This document shows positions 1 through 10,512 of a stretch of DNA of 64,000 bases, piece after piece (position 1 is the stretch's first letter; the number at the start of each line of letters is the position of its first letter). The position numbers and the translations under genes are program-made. Source of the DNA: Megascapheus bottae (taxonomy: Eukaryota; Chordata; Mammalia; Rodentia; Geomyidae); contig JANJXV010000030.1 in NCBI GenBank assembly GCA_024803745.1, positions 6,121,001 to 6,185,000 on the forward strand. Direction: 5' to 3'. Under the pieces are notes generated by a model. It searched no databases, was not told the DNA's origin, and was given only the letters and a program-made list of their open reading frames with translations.

Positions 1-92
1 CCTAGGGTTTAACCTCAGGGACCAGGCAGTGTCCCTGAGCTTTTCCACTCCAGGCTAGTGCTCTGACCCTTGTCGCCACAGTGCCGCTTCCT
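1..92 (-). repeat. SINE fragment (ID-like monomer), cut by window edge
   Basis: The stretch reads as the reverse complement of the ID-derived SINE body seen repeatedly in this window: a 'cagggaccaggcagtgtcc' type block, then 'ccactccaggctag', then a degenerate 'gccacagtgccgcttcc'. It is diverged and its left end lies outside the window. It sits in the intron that joins the upstream first exons of the long NET1 isoform to common exon 2. Confidence 0.6.
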
Positions 93-307
93 TCTGAGAG
101 ATGTATTGCAATAGCCTTGAACAGACCAGATGAAAAATGTCCTTTCAGCCACCGATGAAGCAGGACCCCCGGGACCGCCGCTGCATGTGTTTCCTCCGTC
201 GTAGTAAAGGGGTGGCCGTGATTACCTTAGGGCGTTGATTAAGAGCAGGACCTTCAGTGTGTCTTGTGTTTCACTGTCTGGTGGGGTTTCGTTGGTAGTG
301 TGTGTGT

Positions 308-385
308 GTGTACACTAGACGTGGGACTTGAACTCAAGACCTGCTCCAGGCCAGCGCCCTGCCTACCGCTCCAGGCGCAGCCTCG
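308..385 (-). repeat. diverged ID-like SINE fragment
   Basis: A 'gggacttgaactcaagacctg' style block followed by a degenerate box-A region resembles the reverse complement of an ID monomer. It is short and diverged, immediately upstream of the NET1A CpG island. Confidence 0.35.
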
Positions 386-809
386 CTTCAGCTCCTGGGT
401 GGTTCATGGGGGGAAAGTGCCCCCCCACCGCCCGCAGACCCTCCTGAGAGCCGGGCTGGCCCTGGCTTGGAGGGTCTCCTCCTGGGGTGATGCCCCTGGG
501 GGTGATGTCCGGAGGGGCTGCGGTGGGTACAGGACTGCTGGTGGACTCGCAGCCTTCCCAGGAAGTAGTGCTGGGCTAGGGAAATTTAAATAATCCCTTC
601 CCTCCTTACAGCAGCCATAACCTCAGTCAGAGCCTCCGCCCTCCCTCCCGGCCACGCCCGCCTAGGTGTGCGGCTGTCCGTCAGGGCGGTCACGTGGGTG
701 GAGGCCCCGCCCCGGGGCGGGGCGCGGCGGGGGCCCCGCCCCCAGCGCTGAGGTCGGCGCCGGCCCCGGCCTCCCGCCGCAGAGGCGGCTCCCAGCTCGG
801 GCAGGAGGC

Positions 810-887
810 ATGGGCGCAGGGCTGCTGCGCGCGGCCGAGCTCCCCGACGACAGCCCGGGGCCCCGACCGCGCTTCCAGCGGGGCTGA
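810..887 (+). CDS. candidate upstream ORF (25 codons) in the NET1A leader
   Basis: An ATG at 810 has G at -3 and G at +4, and opens a 25-residue frame ending at TGA 885-887, 45 bases before the NET1A start codon. It would be translated only if transcription starts upstream of 810. The peptide resembles no family I know. Any effect would be on initiation at the main ATG, not through the peptide. Presence of the frame is seen; function is inference. Confidence 0.35.
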   Translation: MGAGLLRAAELPDDSPGPRPRFQRG

Positions 888-932
888 CTCACGTGCGGAC
901 CTCCCCGAGGGTGGAAGGCCCCGCGGTAAAGC

Positions 933-1025
933 ATGGTGGCGCATGACGAGATCGGAGGTCTCCTGCCTATCAAAAGGACCATCCGAGTCCTCGACGTGAA
1001 CCACCAGTCCTTCCGCGAGCAGGAG
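933..1025 (+). CDS. NET1: NET1A first coding exon (codons 1-31)
   Basis: This is the isoform-specific N-terminus, beginning MVAHDEIGG and ending REQE. The donor GTAAG is at 1026. It joins in phase 0 to the exon at 4968. Intron 1 (1026-4967, 3.9 kb) is the largest intron of the gene in this window. Confidence 0.94.
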
Positions 1026-4000
1026 GTAAGACCGCGGGGCGGCCGGGCTGCCCTGCCGGCCCCCGCCGCCGGCCCCGCCGCCCCGCCGTGCCCCGCGCCG
1101 CCCGACCGGCGGGCCGGCTGCGCCCTGACCGAGGAACTCGTCCAGGGGCTTCTAGTGCGAGCTCAAGAAGGGCCGGGAAGTGCGGTCTAAGTTTATAGAA
1201 ATAGGTTTATCAGCAGAGAGCGCGCATCGCGTCCCCCCCCCCCCCCCCCGGCACCTCCATGTGCGGGTCCTGGGCTGGGCTGGATGTGTGCCACCCATCC
1301 AGGTGAAGGCTGGGGACCGAGCGCCCGCCCGCCCGGCCGGCCCGGAGCGCGCTCCCAAGTCCACCGAGTGCCGCCTCCTGGGCTTTTGTTGTCTGAGTTA
1401 GGGTGGCACTTTTAATCAGTAGAATTACTTTCTGCCATTTCACTCGATCTTACCGCACGCTGGTGCCTTCCCCCTCCGGATGGTAGTGGTGAGTGGCTAG
1501 AGACCTGTCAAAACGAATCGTACGTTTTGAACGTGCACTGAGGCTGTATTATGTACCTCAGTGTTCGCTATACGCACAAGGGCACCTTTTAGTAGTTAAG
1601 TTTTTTATTTGGTGGCGTTTGCCTTGGAGCTTGGTTTTCTGATTGTTTTGTTGTTGCTTACATACTCTTAAAATTTATAAGCATTTTGAGTAGAACACGC
1701 ATCGGCGTCAGCTCACACACTGGAAATTAGTCATTTGGGGGGCGACAAGGTTCGTCTTTCTCGCTAGCAGCAGACATGGATCATGTTTTGGACATACCTT
1801 TATTTCCAAGCTTAAAAACAACAAGAATGCTGTTGGAGTTTTAGAACTATCAATACAGCCAAAATATTTTCAGTGTTGTTGTTTTTTTTTTTTTTTCTAA
1901 GTAGGAAAGGAAGAAATCACATGTGATCATTTTTCTTTTTAAAGCAACTTTATTCTTCTGATTTTAAACTTTTTGCCATGCAGGAGAGATTATTTACTAA
2001 CATAAAATGTAGAAAAATAGTAGGATACACACTGACTTTTTAAATAAAGTATCTTGATTTGATCGCATATAGAAGAGGCCCCCCTCAAAATGTGCACTCC
2101 CAAGTACATCATTAGAAAAACAAAAGAACTTTATACACAAAGCAGAATTCACAACAGGATTTTTCCATGTGATTATGTACAAGATATATCCCAATAAAAG
2201 ACTTCAGTTTATGATTTTTTTATGAATACCTAGAAAATGTCTTAAGGCATAAGATTTTACTTTAAGTGGATGATGAAAAGTAAACAAAGGCCTGATATCA
2301 CAGCAGATTTCATGTAATAGCACATGTGACTGACTAAACTAGATAGGCTGGTTAAAAATTAACCTAAGAAAACAACACAAACTTCTACTGAGGGCATTGG
2401 ATTTTCTCCTCCTTCAAGTGATCTTTAGCCTGGGTGAACCATTGACTGCAGTAGAAAACTCTTTGAGCATGCAAACTTTGCTGAATATCTTTTGTGACTC
2501 CCACAGTTTTTAGGTTGTCTTTTAGACAGAGTGTATAGTTCAGTATTCATGTCTGATTATTTTTTTAAGCTTCTTATAGTCACTCCATCATGCCCTCAAC
2601 ACTCCAAAACAAATGGAATAGTACCATCTCTGAGCCTCACTTTTGGTGGTAATTAGATATACATATCCTTCTTCCTCTTCTCTTTCCTCACCTCCAAAAC
2701 AGGATGGTCTGTGGAGAGGAGCAATGTAGATAAAATACCAATCCTTTAAAAACAATGCCTTAGAAATACGTTTTAAAAGGCAGATGTTGATGTTCTAATA
2801 ACTAAATTCAGATCATTAAAATGGTTCACCTGGAACTATAAAGAAAAACAACTTTTGGTTATAGCTCATATAATCCAAAATCTAATCTGTAATCTAAGAC
2901 AGACAGATTTTTTTCTCCCTACCTTTTAGGGGATTCATGAATACTCATATTTTGTTACCCACAAGAATTTTCTGAATTTTGTTTCAAAATATTATCTGCA
3001 TGCATTTTCAATCTTATACCTTTATAATTCCTAATCACACTTTTAAAGTTACTTTGTTCAGTGAATTATTTTTTTCATTTTTGTTTTTGAGAAAGCACAA
3101 GCTTTAAGCAGATAAAGATTAGGTACAGACCCAGATATGGATTAGATACAGAAGATCTGTATTGTGCAGGAAGTTACTAGAGTCCCTGAAGAACATGTAG
3201 CAGGAACTGCAGAGGCATCTTCATCTCCCTTTCCACGCCCATTTCCTGACCCTCTTCCTAAACTCTGAGGAATGACATGTCCTGGGGGGAGAAGGCAGAC
3301 TCTAGTTACTTTTGAAGAATTGTGGAACTTCCTAAGCACTAAACACTGCCTAGCATAATAATGTCGCCCTAAAGAAACTGCATAAGCAAAACTCTGTGTT
3401 GTTTCATAGGCAGTCTTTAGATGGATGTATATTTAATGTGCAAATTACATCGTTTTCATTTTAAATATCAAAATTTTTAAATAGTGGTAAATTCTATAAA
3501 GGTAAGAATTTTGTCATTTATTTGATTGCAGCTGATAATATCAAAAATATTCTTTCCTCCTAGCTAAACTAATTTCTCCTTTGAAACTCAACAAAAGCAC
3601 CTTTCTAAAAGTGTTTTGATTGAAATGAAATATTTTCATGATTTGGGGGCAGGCAGCTAAGTGGGTTATGCTTCACAGGAGGAGGAGGGTAACCTCTGCT
3701 TCCAAAGAGCAGGGCAGGACTTTCTGACAACTGCTTTGTGTCCAGTTAGCGATGGCCTGTCTAGCTTTGTGAGGTAATTCTATCTCCATTCAAATAGGAG
3801 CCCCTTTGTACTGTCTTTACGAAATGGAAAGGAATGTCTTGTGCTGGCCCCTGCACACGCATGTGTCACTCATGCTCACAGACGTGTGGTAAGGCATCAC
3901 ACGTGTCTGCTGCTCCTGGCCTGCGCTGCTCCACCATCTCCCAGATCCCTTCTTCAGCTTATTCAGTATTTTCACATTAGAGGCCTTGTAGTCAACGTTT

Positions 4001-7000
4001 TACTTTGAAGTTAATTGAGGGGTGGGGAGCATACAATTTTTACCTAGTAAAGCCATCAAATTTGTGCGTTTTCGTTGCTTGCCTGCAAAATCTCTTCAGT
4101 AGTTCCAATTCCTTGATGGCTTTTTTGAGTCATTTTTAAGTAATTACAAATTCAACAGTATATATTCTAAGTTCTCAACAAATTAATTGCATACATGCCA
4201 GTTTTGCTTCAAAGGTACAAAATGCCAATAATTATGCTCTATTAGAAGTATATGGAGTAGATGTGATCTGTCATTCTTTATTCAGTAATTATGACTCACC
4301 TAATGACAATGACCTACCTCCATATAACTAGAAGTAAAATTAGAATAATAAATTTTTTGTCAAGTTTTGAAGATGCTTAAGGGATATGTTTACTATACTA
4401 TTTATATCTTAAAAGCAATTACATAGAATAATAGCTATTTCTTCTAAAGTTGTTGTTTTTTTCCTCTGTCAATAAAGTATGAGAGTGACTACTTAGGAAG
4501 CTCTGTGTTTATGTAGAATGGAATATTTTAAGAAAAATCACAATTGTTAGAACTTGCTCAGTGGCAAACACTATTCTTCACCCTTTACCGATCATTAGCC
4601 ATATTGGAAAGGTGGGATACTGGTGGAGGCCCAAGTCATGTCCTCATCAAGTGCTAGAGCCAAGATTTGATTACAGAGCCTGGAAGCTCCTTAACTACTT
4701 CCCTGCTTGGCTTCAACACTTTTTGACTCATGTTTATTTTAAAGTTATGCTTAATTAAAATAGTTAAGAATGAGATTGTAGGCTACTGTTACTTGGTCAT
4801 GTTCTATTTTAACATGAAAAAACAGCAGTCATTTCCAGAGTTCCTTGTTTCTTTATCTTACAAGGTGTACAAATGTTGTTTTGTAAGTAGGCTTAACTTT
4901 GTTCAGACTTGTATGAAATCCTTGCACCTAAGCACACATTTAGTGTAATCTCGTTTTGTTTTCACAGGAGCCAAGCAATAAAAGAGTTCGACCTCTAGCT
5001 CGGGTCACATCCTTGGCAAACTTAATCTCTCCTGTAAGAAATGGAGCTGTCAGACGTTTTGGCCAAACAATACAGGTAAAAAGAGGAAAGAGAGATAGAT
5101 GTAGTCACGTGACTTCTAGAAGCCTGAAAGTTGTGTTTTCCTTGGAGCTGTACAAACATGTTGCACTGCTTATTTGAACATAAATTTTCTTTTTGAAATA
5201 TGCCAGCCAGGATTATTATCAGAACCGTGTTTTAATTTCACTAATCTACTTATGTCAAAGATATATTTGTTTTTATTCCCAAAAATTTGATTGATCATGT
5301 TTTTTAATAATAGATTATCACTGAAATTGTTGTACTGAGAAACTCTCAAAACTTTGGTTTTTGGGGTTTTTTGTTTTGTTTTGTTTTTGCCAGTCCCAGG
5401 CTTTATCTCAGGGCCTGAACACTGTCCTTGGGCTTTCCTCAAGGCTAGCACTCTGCCACTTGAGCCACAGCACCATTTCCAGCTTTTCTTTGTATATGGT
5501 ACTGAGGAATTGAACCCTGGTCTTCATGCATGCTAGGCAAGCACTCTACCACTAGGCCAAACTCCCAGCCCTTTGATCACATTTTTTAAGAAAGGAACCA
5601 AACAATTACTGAAGCCTCCAATTCTCATTTTTCTCTTCTTGCTCTCTCCTTTAGTCGTTTACCCTTCGTGGAGAGCACAGATCCCCAGCCTCTGCCCAGA
5701 AGCCATTCAACAGGTCAACAGTCCCCACGCCTACCAAGAGAAGAAGCAGCGTGCTATGGTCAGAGATGTTAGACATCACCATGAAGGAGTCTTTAACCGC
5801 CAGAGAGATCAAACGTCAGGAGGTACAGCCATACTCATTGACTTGTACTAAGAAACAAAGACACCTTTTTGAAACACACCATTTGCCAGAACAGCAAACT
5901 AATACCCTATAGCAAATTTGTGTTTGAGCAGCAACCCAGGCCACATGGTGAGAGCAACACTTTGTGATGGGTGGTGGTCATAAATTACATAGTTAGTGCT
6001 TAAAATTATAAAATGTGGCAACCCCTTATTTCAGATTCTGTCCAGAATTATAGTTTTCAGACCAAGACACTTAAATAAAGACCTGTACAAAACATCAGTT
6101 ACATGGTGTAAATATCCATTAAATGATTTTCATTTGTCAGAGGAAGGAACAACCTGTGATGTTTTCTGGGTGTTTTGTAGGCAATATATGAAATGTCTCG
6201 AGGCGAACAGGATTTAATTGAGGATCTCAAGCTTGCAAGAAAGGTCAGTATTAACTTTTTTTTAAATCTTGTCCTAATTCTTAAAAATAAATCCTAGAGA
6301 TGAGCGTTCTTAACCTTTAGAAGAAGGAAAGTAAAAATTACCTACTGGTAATTGTAGGTGATGTTTTATGTACATCTCTTCAAAGGAATATTCATTAGGA
6401 GAGTCTTCAGGGATAACTTATACCTTACTTCCCTTGATGAAAGCTGTGTAGCTCTAGTGTGTCAGGTCCATTCAAGTGTGTGCTTTCATGCATGTTTTCC
6501 GTGCTCAGTCTTGTGTGACACACGTCTCCCTCTGGTAGGCCTACCATGACCCCATGTTAAAGTTGTCTATCATGTCAGAAGAGGAACTCGAGCACATATT
6601 TGGCGACCTGGATGCTTATATACCTCTGCATGAAGGTTAGATTTGTTCTTCATTTTCATTCATACGGGACAACACAAAGAGAACTGATGTTAAATATATT
6701 CGATTAAAAAATACAGAAAATGTAATACATTAAAACCAACATAAAATAATGATATAGTGCTGCCCTATTTCCTTAAATAAACATACTATTGATCTGTCTG
6801 CTCTTTTTGCACTTCAGATTTGTTGGCAAGAATAGGAGAAGCCACCAAGCCTGACGGGACAGTAGAGCAGATCGGCCACATTCTTGTGAACTGGGTATGT
6901 AGCAGGCTGGCCCCAGTTAGTTAATTTTGGAAAGATTTGCCCTCTTGCTATTTCTAATGGCTGTCAGATCCATTTGATCCCATAATTTGATTCTACAAAA

Positions 7001-9854
7001 CAATAAGGCATTAAATCAAGACAAATCTATAAGTAGCAGTCTTAAAAAAGAAAATCACGTTCTTAGCTATACAGTTTCATTTGAGTCACAGATCTGTTTG
7101 CAGCTCTGTGTCTGCTTGGCAGAACTCCCACACTCTATGCTGGGATGTATCTGTTGCATTCTCTGACTTCACCGCGGAAGCGCCTCCCCCCTGCAGGGCT
7201 CTGTCTAAGTAGTAATTCCGGGGGATCTAGAAATGAGAGACCTTCCCTGCATTTACAGCCAGTCAGGCCATACACAACATCAGGCCCAGTGATAAGTGTG
7301 AGCAAAGTTGCTCAGGTAGCCTGAAAACAACATAAAAGAGTAGTGAGTGAGAAAGGGAAAGAAGAAGGCATGTCTCCCTACTTGAATTTAGCTCTGTTAG
7401 GGAATTTAAAAAACATTCCACCAAATGTGTCACACTTTTCTTTCCATCACTCTTCAGTTACCAGGCTTGAATGCGTACAGAGGCTACTGTAGCAACCAGC
7501 TGGCAGCCAAAGCCCTTCTTGACCAGAAGAAACAGGATCCAAGAGTTCAAGACTTCCTCCAGCGGTGTCTTGAGTCTCCCTTCAGCCGAAAACTAGATCT
7601 TTGGAGTTTCCTGGATATCCCTCGAAGTCGCCTAGTCAAATACCCTTTATTGTTAAAAGAAATTCTTAGACACACGCCCAAAGACCACAGTGATGCCCAG
7701 CTTCTGGAGGAAGCAGTAAGTAGCTGAATGAATGCTTCTTATTTCTCAAATTAATGCAACACGTTGCCTGCCCTTAGGAAGGTGTTGAATGATAGTTTCA
7801 TATTTTGCATATATTGAGTCAGCATTAAAGTATTTTGTTGCTTTTAAGTATCCAGCACACTTTAGCATGTATGTATGCACATGCGCATGTGCGCGTGTTT
7901 GTGTGTGTGTATAAGTGAAGGGACTGGATCTAACTGGTCTCTTCTACTGGGTAGCAGATGACTCAACAACTCACTCACCCAGTCACCTGAGGTATGTCTT
8001 TATCTGTAAAAGGAAGGTCTTATCTGCATTGGTTTCCAAAGTCCCTTTAGGCTTTTAAGTTGAAGCTTTGTCCTGTCACTTTATGTGAGAAAACTGGTTC
8101 CATCAGTGTTCTGATTGTTTTGTTTTTAGGTATTGATTATACAAGGAGTTCTCTCTGACATCAACTTGAAGAAAGGCGAATCTGAGTGTCAGTACTACAT
8201 CGACAAGCTGGAGTATCTGGACGAGAAGCAGAAGGACCCTCGGATCGAAGCGAGTAAGGTGCTCTTATGCCATGGGGAGCTGAAGAGTAAAAATGGACAT
8301 GTGAGTGCATTTGATATTAATAGGAAGTACACCACTACTTTCTTTCCTCTTCCTTGCTTAAATTTTTTGCAGTATCCAGGCCCTGAGTTCAAGCCCCAGG
8401 ACTAGGGGGTAGGGGGGACCTGTATGTACGTTGCTTCGGCAGGTTTATGAAAATAAATTCATAGCCTCATGAAAAAAACATAACAATGAAAGATTATTGA
8501 TTATGTTACCAGATTTGATGAAGTAAAAATTTGGTTTATGTAGATGTGGAAGAAATATCATGACTTCAGTGTCTCCACAGTATCCCCGGTTTTAAAGCAT
8601 TCAGTCACCTTGTATGTGGCTAGAGATGACTTGGTTTAATGGAAAAGTATATCCTGCCAAGCAAGGTAGGCACACCTCTAATTCTGGCACTGCAGAGGCC
8701 GAGGCAGGAAAACCCTGGGTTACAGGCCAGCCCAGGCTGCATAGTAAGACCCTGTCTTTACCTTCATTAACACTACTTAATGCATTTCCATAGCAGACTG
8801 GATTTCAAAATGCCTGCTAAGATTAAGTATAGTCAAGGAATAGTATTATTTTAAATTTGAATCTGATGCCTCAGGCTTCCATCACAAGGCCTAACTGTTC
8901 TGTAAAGGTGAAAATAGAGCCTTCAACACTACCAGCATGCATTTTAACCCCTGCTTAATGGAAAACTGCGAATAGTATGGTGTTTCAAGTGGTGTTTCTT
9001 CTGAGAGGTTTTTGTGGGGCCTGTTTACCCAGCCGACAGTGAGCCCCAATATAAAAAAAAAAAAGCTCTCTATAGTCTTAGATTGAGTTTTTCAATAAAA
9101 CATGCATAGTCTTGGGGGGCCGGGAGTTTGGCCTAGCATGCACGAAGACTCGGGTTCGATTCCTCGGTAAACCACATACATAACAAAAAGCTGGAAGTGG
9201 TGCTGAGGCTCAAGTGGTAGAATGCTAGCCTTGAGAAAGTCCAAGGACAGTGCTCAGGCCCTGAGCCCAAGCCCAGGACTGGCAAAAAAAAAAAAAACAT
9301 GCATAGTCTTGAAGTCAGTTTTATGAAGAAATGTATAAAGGATAGTCTAGAAAATAAATGATGGGATTCCCAATAGCAATCGAGTTGTTAACAGCACCTG
9401 TCATTTAAGGTCACAAAGCCCATGTTAACAAAGCATTGCTTCTCGCTTCTCCAGAAACTTTATGTTTTCCTGTTTCAAGACATCTTGGTTCTGACTCGGC
9501 CTGTTACACGGAACGAGCGTCACTCCTACCAGGTTTACCGGCAGCCAATCCCAGTCCAAGAGCTGGTGCTGGAAGACCTGCAAGATGGTGACGTTCGCAT
9601 GGGCGGCTCCTTCCGAGGGGCCTTTGGCAACTCAGATAAAGGTATGGTACACGTAGTTAAAGAAACATAAATGCCTGCCTGAGCAGGAAAGCCGGTGACA
9701 CGTTTTACCTCCAACAGATCACAAAGAGTCAGAAATGGAGCTGTGGCTCAAGTGGCAGGGTGCCAGCCTTGAGCTAAAGACACACAGGGACAATGCCCAT
9801 ACCCTGAGGTAAAGCCCAAGGACCAGCAAAAAAAAAAAAAAAGAGAGGGCGGAA

Positions 9855-9909
<55 letters not shown>

Positions 9910-10512
9910 TGAACTTAGTGAATTTAGGCTTATCCATTAAGGATTTTCCAAAGAAACACTTCCCATTTCCCATACTTGGTACACACATTGAATTGTCTGA
10001 CAACAGCGAGCTACGGCTTCCATACGTCTCAGCGACTGTGCTAAGATGTGTGGCCACTTTTCCAGAATAAACAATCTGAAGTGTGATTTTCTTTTCTTTT
10101 TCCAGCTAAAAATATCTTCAGAGTCCGCTTCCAAGACCCCTCTCCAGGCCAGTCGTACACTCTCCAGGCCAACGACGTGTTCCATAAGCAGCAGTGGTTC
10201 AATTGCATCCGCTCCGCCATTGCCCCTTTTCAACAGGCCGCCAGCTCCCCAGAGCTAGAGGGTTTGCCGGAGCTCCATGAGGAGTGCGAGGAGAACAACC
10301 CGTCCGCCGGGAACCTGGGAGCCCAGAGAAGGGCATCTGTGGTTCCTGGTATGAGGCAGGCAGAAGGGGACCAGAGCAAACTGGAGTGTGGCCTCAGCGT
10401 GCAAGCAGCAAGCAGCTCCAAGCGTGTCAAGGCGCACCGCACCCAGCCCGGTTTCCGCCGAGCGAGGGACAAAACCCAGGCAGGTGGCAAACGGAAAGAG
10501 ACTCTGGTGTAA
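933..10512 (+). CDS. NET1: NET1, isoform A: RhoA guanine-nucleotide exchange factor (spliced, 10 coding exons)
   Basis: Joining 933-1025, 4968-5075, 5655-5822, 6181-6243, 6539-6635, 6818-6894, 7458-7715, 8130-8300, 9455-9641 and 10106-10512 gives 1629 nt: 542 residues plus stop, the length I know for mammalian NET1A. NET1 is a Dbl-family exchange factor that loads GTP onto RhoA/RhoB; it is held in the nucleus and acts at the membrane when released. Visible parts: a basic nuclear-localisation-like N-terminus (NKRVRPLAR about 34-42; TKRRSS 94-99, where S98/S99 match the PAK1-site serines of the long isoform), a Dbl-homology domain roughly 120-302, a PH domain roughly 332-447, and a C-terminal PDZ-binding ETLV. 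The start ATG has A at -3 and G at +4. All introns are GT-AG and the frame is unbroken, so the gene appears functional. The long isoform uses first exons upstream of this window. Confidence 0.96.
1233..1249 (+). repeat. poly-C run
   Basis: Seventeen consecutive C at the 3' edge of the CpG island inside NET1A intron 1. It is length-prone in replication and sequencing. Confidence 0.9.
4600..4700 (+). repeat. MIR-like ancient SINE fragment
   Basis: In NET1 intron 1, a run including 'gtgctagagccaagatttga' and 'cagagcctggaagctcc' resembles the body of the mammalian MIR element in sense orientation. It is old and diverged. The rest of intron 1 shows no feature I can name. Confidence 0.45.
4968..5075 (+). 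CDS. NET1: NET1 exon 2 (first exon common to both isoforms, codons 32-67)
   Basis: Encodes EPSNKRVRPLAR through the segment ending QTIQ. Acceptor TTCACAG at 4961-4967, donor GTAAA at 5076. It carries part of the basic nuclear-localisation region. Phase is 0 at both ends. Confidence 0.95.
5355..5571 (-). repeat. dimeric ID-type SINE in NET1 intron 2
   Basis: Reverse-oriented full-length copy. A T-rich tail at 5355-5388 is followed by the complement of the 3' monomer and then of the tRNA-like head, ending 'ggccaaactcccagcc' near 5571. It lies about 85 bases upstream of exon 3. Confidence 0.85.
5655..5822 (+). CDS. NET1: NET1 exon 3 (codons 68-123)
   Basis: Encodes SFTLRGEHRSPAS onwards, with the basic TKRRSS motif (residues 94-99) and the start of the Dbl-homology region. 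Acceptor TTTAG ends at 5654; donor GTACAG at 5823. Confidence 0.95.
6181..6243 (+). CDS. NET1: NET1 exon 4 (codons 124-144)
   Basis: A 63-nt exon encoding AIYEMSRGEQDLIEDLKLARK, the first conserved helix of the Dbl-homology domain. Acceptor TTGTAG ends at 6180, donor GTCAGT at 6244. Confidence 0.95.
6539..6635 (+). CDS. NET1: NET1 exon 5
   Basis: Encodes AYHDPMLKLSIMSEEEL and the following IFGDLDAYIPLHE of the Dbl-homology domain. Ends in phase 1 with donor GTTAGA at 6636. Confidence 0.95.
6818..6894 (+). CDS. NET1: NET1 exon 6
   Basis: Encodes DLLARIGEATKPDG through HILVNW of the Dbl-homology domain. Acceptor CTTCAG ends at 6817; donor GTATGT at 6895. Confidence 0.95.
7458..7715 (+). CDS. 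NET1: NET1 exon 7 (codons 203-288)
   Basis: The largest Dbl-homology exon: LPGLNAYRGYCSNQLAAKAL through the conserved SRLVKYPLLLKEIL segment, the family signature region that contacts RhoA. Acceptor CTTCAG, donor GTAAGT. Confidence 0.96.
8130..8300 (+). CDS. NET1: NET1 exon 8 (codons 289-345)
   Basis: Completes the Dbl-homology domain (VLIIQGVLSDINLKKGE) and enters the linker and start of the PH domain (KVLLCHGELKSKNGH). Donor GTGAGT at 8301. If the donor were skipped, the frame would stay open for 34 more codons and stop at 8403-8405 within a SINE-derived fragment. Confidence 0.95.
8374..8405 (+). repeat. SINE 3'-end fragment
   Basis: 'Ccaggccctgagttcaagc' followed by 'cccaggac' is the 3' portion of the dimeric ID-type SINE, isolated in NET1 intron 8. 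Confidence 0.5.
8655..8761 (+). repeat. B1-like (7SL-derived) SINE monomer
   Basis: The order 'taggcacacctctaattc', 'ggcactgcagaggccgaggc', 'aggccagcccaggctgcat', 'aagaccctgtctt' follows the 7SL-derived B1 architecture in sense orientation, in NET1 intron 8. Confidence 0.7.
9100..9311 (+). repeat. dimeric ID-type SINE with intact target-site duplication
   Basis: Head from about 9118 ('ggccgggagtttggcctag'), 3' monomer with 'ggctcaagtggtagaatgc', and an A tail ending about 9297. Perfect 15-base direct repeats ACATGCATAGTCTTG flank it at 9100-9114 and 9297-9311. The head lacks about 20 bases between 'ggcctag' and 'catgcacgaag', so this copy or its source has a short internal deletion. It lies in NET1 intron 8. 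Confidence 0.92.
9455..9641 (+). CDS. NET1: NET1 exon 9 (PH domain)
   Basis: Encodes KLYVFLFQDILVLTRPVTR through GAFGNSDK, the central PH-domain strands. Acceptor CTCCAG ends at 9454; donor GTATGG at 9642; ends in phase 1. Confidence 0.95.
9731..9842 (+). repeat. ID-type SINE 3' monomer with A tail
   Basis: 'Gagctgtggctcaagtggca' and 'aaagcccaaggaccagc' followed by an A run. Only the 3' monomer is present. It is followed closely by a CA microsatellite. Confidence 0.75.
9859..9907. repeat. (CA)n microsatellite
   Basis: About 24 uninterrupted CA units in NET1 intron 9, directly downstream of a SINE A tail, the common seeding position. Confidence 0.97.
10106..10512 (+). CDS. NET1: NET1 last coding exon (codons 408-542)
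   Basis: Completes the PH domain (the ANDVFHKQQWFNCIRSAI helix carries the conserved tryptophan) and encodes the basic C-terminal tail ending KRKETLV, a class I PDZ-binding motif. In other mammals this motif binds PDZ proteins such as DLG1. Stop TAA at 10510-10512. Confidence 0.95.

Larger units (their letters stand above)
640..1130 (+). promoter_or_regulatory. NET1: CpG-island promoter of the short NET1 isoform (NET1A)
   Basis: Base composition changes sharply here to very GC-rich, CpG-dense sequence surrounding the NET1A first coding exon. Visible elements are GC boxes around 705-722, an E-box in GTCACGTG at 689-696, and an overlapping AP-1-like/E-box site TGACTCACGTG at 885-895. I see no TATA box, which fits a CpG-island promoter with dispersed starts. 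In other mammals NET1A is transcribed from an internal promoter, and this position (upstream of common exon 2) agrees. The transcription start cannot be fixed from sequence alone. Confidence 0.8.

Noticed and set aside
5355..5571. tRNA genes suggested by box A/box B-like sequence in SINE copies
   Set aside because: The tRNA-like heads are parts of SINEs; no complete cloverleaf tRNA gene was found.
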